Positions 18,124 to 25,529 of a DNA stretch of 64,000 nt are shown here, piece after piece. Source of the stretch: Acidobacteriota bacterium (GTDB lineage Bacteria; Acidobacteriota; Blastocatellia; Pyrinomonadales; Pyrinomonadaceae); the NCBI GenBank assembly GCA_023436495.1, contig JAEZIT010000086.1:19943-83942 (forward strand). Reading direction: 5' to 3'. Numbering within the stretch: position 1 is the first letter of the stretch; every line of letters starts with the position of its first letter. Position numbers and translations under genes: made by a program. The notes under the pieces were generated by a model. That model saw nothing but the letters and a program-made list of their open reading frames with translations, made no database searches and had not been told where the DNA came from.

Positions 18124-18318
18124 GGACAATTGGAAGTGCTGCTGCCGCAGCCCGAGATCGATTACGGCTACATCGGCCCCGGCCACATGTTCCCCCGCTC
18201 GGACGGGATCCTCGTCGGCGGCACGTTCGACCGCGACGACTGGTCGCCGGCGGCGAACCCGGAACAGTCCGACCGGATACTGAACACCCACACCGAGATC
18301 ATGAAAGGGGTGAATTAA
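18124..18318 (+). pseudogene. 3' remnant of a D-amino-acid-oxidase-type flavoprotein gene (copy 2)
   Basis: The frame reads GQLEVLLPQPEIDYGYIGPG, then HMFPRSDGILVGGTFDRDDW, and ends NTHTEIMKGVN before TAA at 18316-18318. This is the C-terminal FAD-binding end (xxPRSDGxxxGGTF) of DAO-family oxidases. The 5' four fifths of the gene is missing and no ribosome site precedes it. It begins right after the TIMP-like gene. Confidence 0.7.
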
Positions 18319-18674
18319 ACCGCGCCCGTCTCGGTCCGATGACCGCTGGTGATTCCGTGTTCGATTCTCAATTGGGAAGGCAGCCGGGTGAAGAGTTGAT
18401 CAGCCCGGGTAGCCAGAATCATAATTGACGCCTCCGGAGTCATAATTTCGTAGGTTTAACCCCGTTCGTTTGTTCTTGTTGTCCGCCAATCCAATTAAGT
18501 GTATAAAGGAGCTGTTGGCTTTTCCGAACTCCTGAAACTAAGAATAGTTGAAAGCGGCTTTAACCATCGCTTCGCCTTGTCAGGTCCGGTCGATCAGGCT
18601 CCTAGATTTGGGCCTGTGGTGGCAGGAATGGTAGGGCTTAATCAAATAAATCGGCATCAATCGCTATCAAAACA
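18319..18674. other. Intergenic region at the left edge of the defence island
   Basis: 356 bases without a gene. The segment around 18420-18455 contains a palindromic CTCCGGAG (18432-18439) between TCATAATTGACG and TCATAATTTCG, which looks like a dispersed intergenic repeat unit. Base composition drops towards the island immediately after it. Confidence 0.4.
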
Positions 18675-19754
18675 ATGAAAAAGGAAATCTTTATTGAGGT
18701 CCCTATTGAGAAGCTTCAGCTCGACCCTGATAACCCCCGCCTACCGGAGAAGTACAGAAAGGCCGAGACTAACGAGGTCTTGAACTGGATGCTTACAGAT
18801 GCGACGTTGATTGAGTTGATGGCGTCGATAGCGGAGAATGGATTCTTCCCGGGGGAACCAATTATTGTAATCCCTGAAAAGGACAAATTTATTGTTATCG
18901 AGGGTAACAGGCGCCTCGCTGCCTTGTTGTTGCTAAAATCCCCGGAGATAGCGGAAACGTACAGTTCTACGGTCCGAGAACTTGCCTCCACGGCCTCAGA
19001 GAGAGGAACATTGCCAAAAGACATCTGGGTTTACGTAGTCGATCGTCGGGAAGAAGTGGCTAACTATCTAGCTTTTCGTCACGTCTCAGGTGTAAAGCAG
19101 TGGCCTGTGATATCGAAAGCACGGTACCTTGCTCACATATATAGGTCTAGATCTGAGACGGGGCCTGTAACTTACAAAGAACTAGCAAAGGAAATAGGTA
19201 GCCGCTCTACTTATGTTCGACGCTTGCTCGCAGGTTATACCGCATTCGAGCATATCCAGCACCAAGGATATTATGGAATTCAAGGTCTGGATGAAGAATC
19301 GTTTGACTTAACTCTGATAACAGATGCGCTTACAATGCACTCCAATATTGCCAAGTTTGCCGGCGTAAACATCAATCAGGAACCTCCGCTTCGAGACTTC
19401 GACCCAGACCGATTTAGGGAGCTAACCTTTTGGCTTTACCAAAAACTTGAAGACGGGCGTACTCGAGTCGGGGATAACCGAAGGCTTCGAATATTAAACC
19501 AGGTTCTTGGAAGTCGTTCTTCGGCGGAGGCCTTTCTAGAAGGTGCCACCCTCGACGAGGCAAACAAATTGACTGGCGAAACTCTCTCATCAATCGGGAT
19601 TTTATTGCGAAGTAGCGAAAACAGTCTCAAAAGCGCTTTAACACTTACCAAGCGGTTAAATGAGGACGATTTCAAAGGCGAATCCGAATCGATTTTCAGA
19701 CTTCTTTCTGGTATCGAGAACGTAGTTAATGAATTAAGAGAAGTTTTCGCCTGA
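18675..19754 (+). CDS. ParB-like (ParB/Srx fold) protein of a defence island
   Basis: A 359-residue protein. Residues 5-100 match the ParB/sulfiredoxin-like domain: VPIEKLQLDPDNPRLPEKYR, then VIEGNRRLAALLLL, the segment that in ParB-family proteins binds CTP or acts in nuclease-like members. A helix-turn-helix-like segment follows near residues 170-190 (TYKELAKEIGSRSTYVRRLL), giving a DNA-binding layout as in chromosomal ParB. The C-terminal 170 residues are helical and unassigned. No parA lies nearby, so this is not a partition gene. It precedes an unknown gene by 5 bases and lies in an AT-richer block with a restriction-modification system. Confidence 0.7.
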   Translation: MKKEIFIEVPIEKLQLDPDNPRLPEKYRKAETNEVLNWMLTDATLIELMASIAENGFFPGEPIIVIPEKDKFIVIEGNRRLAALLLLKSPEIAETYSSTVRELASTASERGTLPKDIWVYVVDRREEVANYLAFRHVSGVKQWPVISKARYLAHIYRSRSETGPVTYKELAKEIGSRSTYVRRLLAGYTAFEHIQHQGYYGIQGLDEESFDLTLITDALTMHSNIAKFAGVNINQEPPLRDFDPDRFRELTFWLYQKLEDGRTRVGDNRRLRILNQVLGSRSSAEAFLEGATLDEANKLTGETLSSIGILLRSSENSLKSALTLTKRLNEDDFKGESESIFRLLSGIENVVNELREVFA

Positions 19755-19759
19755 ATCGC

Positions 19760-20809
19760 ATGTGTCTCGTAAACCTAAAGAAACTTAAGTTTCCAGACTC
19801 TTCAGCTGATATCAATCACTGGGCAGACGTGATTGAGTTCTACTGTCTCCTTTCAAGAGACGGTGTTATAACTATCGCCGACGTCGTAGACCGCATAATC
19901 GATGCTCGCGGCGGAGACGTGTCGGCCGCCGCAGAAGATGTACTAGAAATTGAGGACCTTGAAGAACTAGAGCACTCCCTCGCTGTGGACGGGGACGAAG
20001 ATTTATCAACATCCACCGATGGAGCTAAAAGAGACGAGATAGAATCAAGAGTGAAGGGCTATTTCGAGTTTCTACAATCCCGCGCTATCTTGTATGCAAA
20101 CAGTTACCCTTTTCAAATAGATGGAGGTCGGATCTTTGTCAAGAAGGTTACTTCGAGCGAGATTTACTTGTATGTCGCCCTTTTGGTTTCCTCACTGTTA
20201 TTATTTGTTGAGAAGAAGTGGGTACATTCTCTCGGGCATAAGTTCGAACACCTTTGCGGTCCGGCATTTGAAACCTTATTACCAACTGGTGCCCACGCAC
20301 ATTTGTTCGGCGCCGGTGCAAATAATGGTGGCATTTTCAACGGAACCTTCTTTCAAAAGGTTGCAAAACTGGCAGAATTGTTGAATCTAAATACAAAACC
20401 TAAGTTTAATAAAGACGCAGTTTCGCCGCATAATGTAGGTGATGGTGGCCTCGATTGGGTAGGTTTTTACGACTTCAAGGACACGGAGAGTTTTTTGCCG
20501 ATTTTCTTCGGGCAGTGCGCGTGTGGTGAGGATTGGGTTACAAAGCAGTTCGACGCGCATCCGGATAAGTGGAAGAATTACATTGATTTCGAAAATAGTT
20601 ATCTCTCATACCACTTCATTCCAAGAAGCATAAGATCCCAATTAGGTAAGTGGGCTGACCCGCTAGATTTATACAATGTAGTAATAATTGATCGACTTAG
20701 GTTAATCAAACTCTTACAAAACCGCAGAAGCTTAGCTGATGAACTGCTGACAATTTACATCGATCTTTTTGAACGGCTAGATATTGAAAAGATCGATCCA
20801 TTTACGTAA
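19760..20809 (+). CDS. Uncharacterised protein, possible PD-(D/E)XK-type nuclease, paired with the ParB-like gene
   Basis: The 349-residue product has an acidic low-complexity segment (residues 57-83). A central region holds E163, the glycine-rich GDGGLDWVGFYDF (residues 227-239) and PIFFGQCACGEDWVTK (residues 247-262). A conserved-looking G-x-D followed about 20 residues later by a strand ending in Q-x-C/K is the kind of spacing seen in restriction-endonuclease-like folds, where E or Q precedes x-K. I therefore propose a nuclease effector, but without an alignment this is inference. The gap of 5 bases to the ParB-like gene implies co-expression. A 111-base gap separates it from the methyltransferase. 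Confidence 0.5.
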   Translation: MCLVNLKKLKFPDSSADINHWADVIEFYCLLSRDGVITIADVVDRIIDARGGDVSAAAEDVLEIEDLEELEHSLAVDGDEDLSTSTDGAKRDEIESRVKGYFEFLQSRAILYANSYPFQIDGGRIFVKKVTSSEIYLYVALLVSSLLLFVEKKWVHSLGHKFEHLCGPAFETLLPTGAHAHLFGAGANNGGIFNGTFFQKVAKLAELLNLNTKPKFNKDAVSPHNVGDGGLDWVGFYDFKDTESFLPIFFGQCACGEDWVTKQFDAHPDKWKNYIDFENSYLSYHFIPRSIRSQLGKWADPLDLYNVVIIDRLRLIKLLQNRRSLADELLTIYIDLFERLDIEKIDPFT

Positions 20810-20911
20810 ATATTCAGGAGCTCCATTATGCGGCAACTATTACTCTGCAATAGTGGTTTTTCGAGAAAACTTGCACCAATTGTCCGCTTTATTATTTCAG
20901 CTTGAAGCATT

Positions 20912-20917
20912 TATAAT
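20912..20917 (+). promoter_or_regulatory. Possible -10 box before the methyltransferase
   Basis: TATAAT stands 3 bases before the ATG at 20921, in a locally AT-rich stretch; no good -35 box is visible. If used, transcription would start after that ATG, favouring the next in-frame ATG at 20945 (MDTPEPFRVASFF). Confidence 0.35.
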
Positions 20918-20920
20918 AAT

Positions 20921-21895
20921 ATGGAATCAGAACGCCCCATTATTATGGATACTCCCGAACCGTTTCGAGTCGCCTCCTTCTTCTCTGGCATTGGCGGATT
21001 TGATCTCGGATTTCAGCAAGCAGGCGCTCAGATTGTCTTTCAATGCGAGAAAGACGCGTACTGTCAACGTGTCCTCAGAAAACATTGGCCTGACGTAACG
21101 TTGGCTACCGATATCGAATATGTATGGCCGAATGATATTGGTTATGCCAATATTTGGTGCGCCGGGTTTCCGTGTCAGGATCTTTCATTAGCGAATCAGG
21201 GAAAGCGTAAGGGATTGGAGGGAAGCAGAAGTGGACTTTTCAATAAATTTGCGGAACTTGTCGGAATTGAACGACCCAGTTGGGTTGTACTCGAAAACGT
21301 ACCCGGATTACTTAATAGCAACGGTGGACGCGATTTCAAACATGTCATCCAAACATTGGATGACCTCGGGTATTTCGTGGCGTGGCGAGTTCTCGACGCA
21401 AAGTATTTCGGAACACCCCAGCGTCGCCGTCGAGTCTTCATTGTCGCAAGTTATAAAAACGACGGCGCCGCCAGAGTCCTTTTTGACGAGTCAATATCTA
21501 GAGAAATGGTTGCAAAGGGCAGAGTACCACGGGAGAAATCTACCGTTGGATCTGCGCGAGGCTTTCGAGAAGCAGATTTGTACTCTGTCCAACATGCCAC
21601 AATCGGACGAAAACCAAGTGCAGGACCACAAGCGAAAGGGTACAGGAACGACGGAGAAACATACACTCTCGACTCCCGAGGGAGCGCAGACGTTGTTTGT
21701 GCGCCGAATGTTGGCTTCCGAGTACGAGACACTCCAGGGGTTTCCGGAGAATTGGACTCTCGTCGAATGAGAGCCTTAGGTAATGCTGTGTGCGTTCATG
21801 TTGTCCGCTGGATAGCCCAGGGTATTCGGCAAGTGATTGTAGAGCAATCCCGTGCGCCTCGGCAAGAAATGACATATGGCAGTTTCGGTCGCTGA
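20921..21895 (+). CDS. C5-cytosine DNA methyltransferase with out-of-frame motif IX
   Basis: A 324-residue Dcm/M.HhaI-type enzyme that would methylate cytosine in the cognate restriction site. Visible motifs: I (FFSGIGGFDLGF, 20-31), IV with catalytic Cys85 (GFPCQDLS), VI (Glu125-Asn126-Val127) and VIII (QRRRRVF, 167-173). A target-recognition segment with IGRKPSAGPQAKG and TYTLDSRGS follows. Motif X (RALGNAV) is in the same frame. Between them motif IX is missing in this frame but is encoded one frame over at about 21699-21756 as VRRMLASEYETLQGFPENWT. Two compensating small indels therefore scramble about 20 residues. This is either an assembly error or an inactivating lesion. The end overlaps the NotI-like gene by 20 bases. 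Confidence 0.8.
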   Translation: MESERPIIMDTPEPFRVASFFSGIGGFDLGFQQAGAQIVFQCEKDAYCQRVLRKHWPDVTLATDIEYVWPNDIGYANIWCAGFPCQDLSLANQGKRKGLEGSRSGLFNKFAELVGIERPSWVVLENVPGLLNSNGGRDFKHVIQTLDDLGYFVAWRVLDAKYFGTPQRRRRVFIVASYKNDGAARVLFDESISREMVAKGRVPREKSTVGSARGFREADLYSVQHATIGRKPSAGPQAKGYRNDGETYTLDSRGSADVVCAPNVGFRVRDTPGVSGELDSRRMRALGNAVCVHVVRWIAQGIRQVIVEQSRAPRQEMTYGSFGR

Positions 21896-22829
21896 ATATC
21901 TTGCACAACGTACGGACGTTGATGCACCAACAATAGTTCCTTCCACACTTGGGGCAATACCAGCCCCGATTTGCCCATTTTTAGGAGCTCAGTGCACCAA
22001 GCTGGCTCGGTCAAACCCACAGCAGCCTATTTGTACGGTTCGAACCGCAACGGGCCGCCCTTGGATTGTCTGTACAAATCGTTTGATTCCGGCAAAAAGC
22101 AACGTGATTACGCCCTATCACACAACAGTGCTAGGCGAAGTCTCAAAGCTAGTCTTTCCTGAAGCGGATCCAATCGATATTGGTTTTAGGCCGCAGCACG
22201 GGATTCGTATGGAGGATGGAAAACGGGTAGTACTTGACTACGTCCTCAGAACTCGCGATGTTCAGTCTCGAGGGCGAAGCAAAGCAATATTAGAAATTCA
22301 AGGTGGCGGGGAAACTAGTTCGACAGGTGATATCACCGCACATGTAGCTGCATGGGCTCAGAGCAAACCGCGATCCAATGCGATGCTACGGCAGTCCTTG
22401 CCGCGGCCTGGTACAATCGCTAACAATGCGTGGAAGCGTCAGCTCGAACAAATGTTCAGAAAGGTGCCGCTCGCACTTCGGTTCGACGCCGGATTCGTCC
22501 TTGCGATGGGACAGGTGTTGTTCGATTACGTTATTGGAAACTTTGGTGTTGCCCAACCCTATCGCGACGACTGGGAAATAGCCTTGATATCCATCGGTGA
22601 ATCACCGAGTGAGCAGAATGGGCCTCTTCGTCTCGATAATGTGCTTGCAAGCTCGTTCATAACTTTCGACGAATTTATCGAGGCCATTCGTCATTTCCCA
22701 CTACCAGATGCTATGGGCGACCCCTTTCTTGGGAATTATCGCACGCTTGCAAACGATCTGATGAACTTCGAGCCGGAGCCGGAATCCGATGACCAGGATA
22801 TCTTTGGTTGGGATTTGGACGATGCCTGA
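21876..22829 (+). CDS. NotI-family type II restriction endonuclease
   Basis: A 317-residue protein. Cys33, Cys40, Cys53 and Cys66 (CPFLGAQC, PIC, WIVC) reproduce the four-cysteine iron-binding module at the N-terminus of NotI. The catalytic core shows Asp121 (VVLDYVL) and Glu140-x-Gln142 (LEIQGGG), the D...E-x-Q variant of PD-(D/E)XK described for NotI. The family cuts GC-rich octamers; the exact site here cannot be read from sequence. It lies between the C5-methyltransferase (20-base overlap) and vsr (8-base overlap), an ordinary restriction-modification operon. The gene appears intact, unlike the methyltransferase. Confidence 0.85.
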   Translation: MAVSVAEYLAQRTDVDAPTIVPSTLGAIPAPICPFLGAQCTKLARSNPQQPICTVRTATGRPWIVCTNRLIPAKSNVITPYHTTVLGEVSKLVFPEADPIDIGFRPQHGIRMEDGKRVVLDYVLRTRDVQSRGRSKAILEIQGGGETSSTGDITAHVAAWAQSKPRSNAMLRQSLPRPGTIANNAWKRQLEQMFRKVPLALRFDAGFVLAMGQVLFDYVIGNFGVAQPYRDDWEIALISIGESPSEQNGPLRLDNVLASSFITFDEFIEAIRHFPLPDAMGDPFLGNYRTLANDLMNFEPEPESDDQDIFGWDLDDA

Positions 22830-23238
22830 TAAATTTGATCTTGGAGTCCGAAGTAAAATTATGCGCGCGATACGATCTCGGGATACCGGTCTCGAGATGA
22901 CAGTTCGCACCTACCTGCACAATGCTGGCTATAGGTACCGACTTCACCGAAAGGATTTGCCCGGCAGACCGGATTTGGTGTTCCCTTCCCGAAGAGCCGT
23001 GATTTTTATAAATGGGTGTTTTTGGCATCATCATTCAAAAGAAAGTTGCACTATTTCACATAAACCGCTGAGTAATCCTGAATACTGGACTCCGAAGTTG
23101 GAGCGCACTGTTACTCGCGATAAGATGAATCGGGCTAAATTGAGAAAGCTTGGCTGGAAAATTCTTACAATTTGGGAATGTGAGATGCAACCGTTAGATA
23201 AATTGTTTAAGAGAATTGTGCGTTTTCTTGATAGCTAG
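22822..23238 (+). CDS. vsr: Very short patch repair endonuclease
   Basis: The 138-residue product starts MPDKFDLGVRSKIMRAIRSR. The ATG overlaps the NotI-like stop (ATGCCTGA); an upstream ATG at 22789 would need a larger overlap. The Vsr core is present: GRPDLVFPSRRAVIFINGCFW then HHHSKESC, with the catalytic Asp in RPDLVF and the zinc/active-site His-Cys cluster. NPEYWTPKLERTVTRDKMN and LGWKILTIWECEM complete the fold. Vsr nicks next to T:G mismatches produced by deamination of 5-methylcytosine, so it protects the genome from mutation at methylated sites. Its presence fits a C5 methyltransferase in the same operon. Confidence 0.92.
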   Translation: MPDKFDLGVRSKIMRAIRSRDTGLEMTVRTYLHNAGYRYRLHRKDLPGRPDLVFPSRRAVIFINGCFWHHHSKESCTISHKPLSNPEYWTPKLERTVTRDKMNRAKLRKLGWKILTIWECEMQPLDKLFKRIVRFLDS

Positions 23239-23722
23239 TAAGCGAAAGCGGTTGTGTTCGTCATTATCCGTCTCGATCCCCTGCCGCCTATTGGTTGTGC
23301 CTTTAATCTCCTCGGTGAAGTAAAAAGAAATTTTGACCGCAGCGCGGTGAAACCCGTGCCTAGTCAGCGATTTTTGCGATTCTTTTCTAATCGAGCGATC
23401 GGCGGGAGGCGGGCTTTAGCCGATCTGTTCGGCGAGGGCGATGATGATGCCTTCGGGGCTGTGGAGGTAGCAGAGGCGAGACGTGTTCTTGTTTTGTAAC
23501 CCGGTCGCCGAGGAGTTCGGTGCCGCGGGGCGATTGTAATGACGGCATAGACGAAAATAATAACGACGCCCATTGTGATCCGGCCGGCGATATCATTAAT
23601 TCGATAGGTCATGTGTTTTATCTATTGACTGACCGGAGAAGAGAATTGTTCAATATTCTTGCTGGCCGACCGCAGAGGCCTTTTAGCCTTCCTTTTCCAA
23701 TCCTGCCCAAGGAGATCTTTCG
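23239..23722. other. Right edge of the island, no intact gene
   Basis: 484 bases with only a decayed VOC-type gene fragment on the minus strand (23416-23560) and otherwise no supported coding sequence. Confidence 0.45.
23416..23560 (-). pseudogene. Frameshifted 3' remnant of a VOC/glyoxalase-type gene
   Basis: Read leftwards, one frame gives PRGTELLGDRVT and the next gives NTSRLCYLHSPEGIIIALAE and then QIG-stop (TAA at 23418-23416). Together they form the usual C-terminal strand of a vicinal-oxygen-chelate protein (RLCYxxxPEGIIxxLAE). The frame breaks near 23495 and no 5' part is present. Confidence 0.55.
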
Positions 23723-23935
23723 ATGAACACTAATAAAAACAATCAGATCCCGAACATCGTCGTCTATGGCGTGCTCTACGTTACCATTTTTGGGATCAGC
23801 ATTTGGCTATTGGAGTTTCGCAATGAAAGCCCCACTAACTGGATCCTTTATATAGCCATGGCAACAGCATTCTTAGCAGGCCTCGTAAAACTTGCGTTAG
23901 GCGTGCGCAAGCGATACGAACCATCGTTGAAGTAG
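23723..23935 (+). CDS. Small two-helix membrane protein
   Basis: The 70-residue product begins MNTNKNNQIPNIVVYGVLYV. It has two hydrophobic helices (about residues 11-30 and 41-58) joined by a polar loop and ends in a basic tail (GVRKRYEPSLK). A good ribosome site, AAGGAG, is placed 10 bases before the ATG, which supports a real gene. I recognise no family. It may be an orphan small membrane protein. Confidence 0.5.
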   Translation: MNTNKNNQIPNIVVYGVLYVTIFGISIWLLEFRNESPTNWILYIAMATAFLAGLVKLALGVRKRYEPSLK

Positions 23936-24040
23936 ATTAAAGCGTGGCACGGAACGCGGCGGCTTGGCGCATTAACACTTATATTCGCGAATATGAGATT
24001 TGAGGCGGCGGCGTAGCCGCGGGGGAGAGAGGGGCCGGCC

Positions 24041-24289
24041 CGAAAGGCAGAGCCTTTCCGCAAATAGACGGGCGGAGCCCGAACGATCGGTGGGAATGCG
24101 GGAGAGCGATCCGGGCATTTTAGCTGAAGAATCAATGCCGTCGGAAAGGCAGAGCCTTTCCGCAAAATCGGCGGGCGGAGCCCCGAAGGGCCGCTCGGGA
24201 GGCGGGAGTGTGTTTGGAGCATAACTGGAAATAGAGCGCTGTCGGAAAGGCACAGCTTTGCCGCAAATGGATGGGCGGAGCCTGAAAGG
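24041..24289. repeat. Three palindromic repeat units at about 100-base spacing
   Basis: Units at 24041-24083, 24142-24187 and 24243-24289 each start with a short hairpin, (C)GGAAAGGCAGAGCCTTTCC or a variant, followed by GCAAA and a GGGCGGAGCC segment. The third unit is diverged (GGCACAGCTTTGCC). Linkers of about 55 bases differ from each other. It resembles a mobile palindromic intergenic element family rather than a CRISPR array. Confidence 0.65.
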
Positions 24290-24351
24290 CAACACAAGCG
24301 ATCCTTGACGGGCGGCAGTATGCTTATTTTGTTTCACAGATGAAATAATGC

Positions 24352-24380
24352 TTGACAGATGCAATTTGCGTTGTTATATT
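24352..24380 (+). promoter_or_regulatory. Strong sigma-70-type promoter before the capsid gene
   Basis: Consensus TTGACA (24352-24357) and TATATT (24375-24380) are separated by 17 bases. The predicted leader to the ATG at 24517 is about 130 bases and contains GC-rich self-complementary sequence near 24423-24470. Confidence 0.65.
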
Positions 24381-24516
24381 CGTTTTATGGAACACAACGG
24401 GTGTTTCATTTTGGAGAAGGAGTGCCGGCCGAGGCCGGGCGGTTTGATGCCGGCGGGATGACCGGGCACTGAGGCATGAATTAACGAATAGAAAAACAAC
24501 GGAGTTTAAGGAAAAA

Positions 24517-25368
24517 ATGGCATTGAATTTTATACCTACGGTTTGGGCGGCGAGGCTGCTGGTGGCTTTAGATAAGGAGCTTGTTTATGGGCAGGCGAAT
24601 GTTTGCAACAGGGACCATGAAGGGGAGATACGCGAGGCCGGGAACACGGTCAAGATCGCATCGATCGGGAATGTGACGGTGGCGAATTATGTAAAGAACA
24701 CGAACATCGGGGACCCGGAGGCTTTGACGGACGAAGAGCAGATGCTGCTGGTGGACCAATCGAAATATTTCAATTTTTACGTGGACAGCGTGGACCAGGC
24801 ACAGCAGAAGGTGGATGTGCTGGACGAGGCGATGCGGCGTGCGGCGCAGGGGCTAAGAGCGGTGGCGGACGCGTACCTTGCGGGTTTGATGGCCGCGGCG
24901 GTAAAGGCGGAGAACACGATCGGGTCGGAAGAGACGCCGGAGATACCGACGAAGGATTCGGCGTATGAGCTGTTGGTGGACATGGGGGTGAAGCTGGACG
25001 AGGGGAATGTGCCGACGGATGGGCGTTTTGTGATCGTACCGGCGTGGTTTCATGGGCTGCTGCTGAAGGATGACCGGTTCGTGCGGGCCGGGACGGCGAC
25101 GAGTGACGGGCGGCTTGGGAACGGCGAGGTCGGCGAGGCGGCGGGGTTCAGGATATTGAAATCGAACAATGTGCCGAATGTGGACGGAGGGGCGTTCAAG
25201 ATAATGGCGGGGCACGCGATGGCTACGTCGTACGCGGAGCAGATATTGGACGTGCAGACGTATAAGCCGGAGCGGAAATTTGGCGACGCTGTGAAGGGCT
25301 TGCACGTGTATGGTGCGAAGGTCGTAAGGCCGGAGGCGCTGGCGATGTTGGTGGCGGACCGGGGGTAA
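24517..25368 (+). CDS. Orphan phage major capsid protein (P22 coat protein-like)
   Basis: A 283-residue protein starting MALNFIPTVWAARLLVALDK. The N-terminal arm followed by KELVYGQANVCNRDHEGEI, NTVKIASIGNVTVANYVKNT and GDPEALTDEEQMLLVDQSKY is the pattern of P22-coat/HK97-fold major capsid proteins of tailed phages. The C-terminus carries a capsid-like strand set ending in GLHVYGAKVVRPEALAML. The frame is intact and has a strong promoter, but no portal, protease, scaffold, terminase or tail gene lies nearby. It may be a prophage leftover that is still expressed or a domesticated shell protein. It is not a recognisable encapsulin. Confidence 0.75.
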   Translation: MALNFIPTVWAARLLVALDKELVYGQANVCNRDHEGEIREAGNTVKIASIGNVTVANYVKNTNIGDPEALTDEEQMLLVDQSKYFNFYVDSVDQAQQKVDVLDEAMRRAAQGLRAVADAYLAGLMAAAVKAENTIGSEETPEIPTKDSAYELLVDMGVKLDEGNVPTDGRFVIVPAWFHGLLLKDDRFVRAGTATSDGRLGNGEVGEAAGFRILKSNNVPNVDGGAFKIMAGHAMATSYAEQILDVQTYKPERKFGDAVKGLHVYGAKVVRPEALAMLVADRG

Positions 25369-25412
25369 GGCCGCTGCGCTGGGAGTGACGCTCGTCTGCG
25401 GCCGCTGACGCG

Positions 25413-25504
25413 AGGCGGGCCTGCCTTGGGGGAGCAAGATCTGTGAAGAACCCGCCTGCTGACGCGAGGTGGGCCTGTGAGCAAGACCTGCGAAGAACCC
25501 ACCT
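25413..25504. repeat. Two tandem hairpin units with compensatory change
   Basis: AGGCGGG (25413-25419) pairs with CCCGCCT (25451-25457); the next unit has AGGTGGG (25467-25473) pairing with CCCACCT (25498-25504). Both units share GCTGACGCGAGG and GAAGAACCC, and a third, partial unit starts at 25505. The C-to-T change in one arm is matched by G-to-A in the other, so pairing is kept. Confidence 0.6.
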
Positions 25505-25529
25505 GCTGACGCGGGGTGGTTCTGACTGG

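Noticed and set aside
18675..19754. Chromosome partition gene parB with a nearby origin
   Set aside because: No parA, no parS-like palindromes and no dnaA or gyrB genes; the context is a restriction-modification island.
24041..24289. Possible CRISPR array
   Set aside because: Only three imperfect, palindromic units with long linkers and no cas genes in the window.
24352..25368. Part of an intact prophage
   Set aside because: No integrase, terminase, portal, tail or lysis gene is present within the flanking 10 kb on either side.
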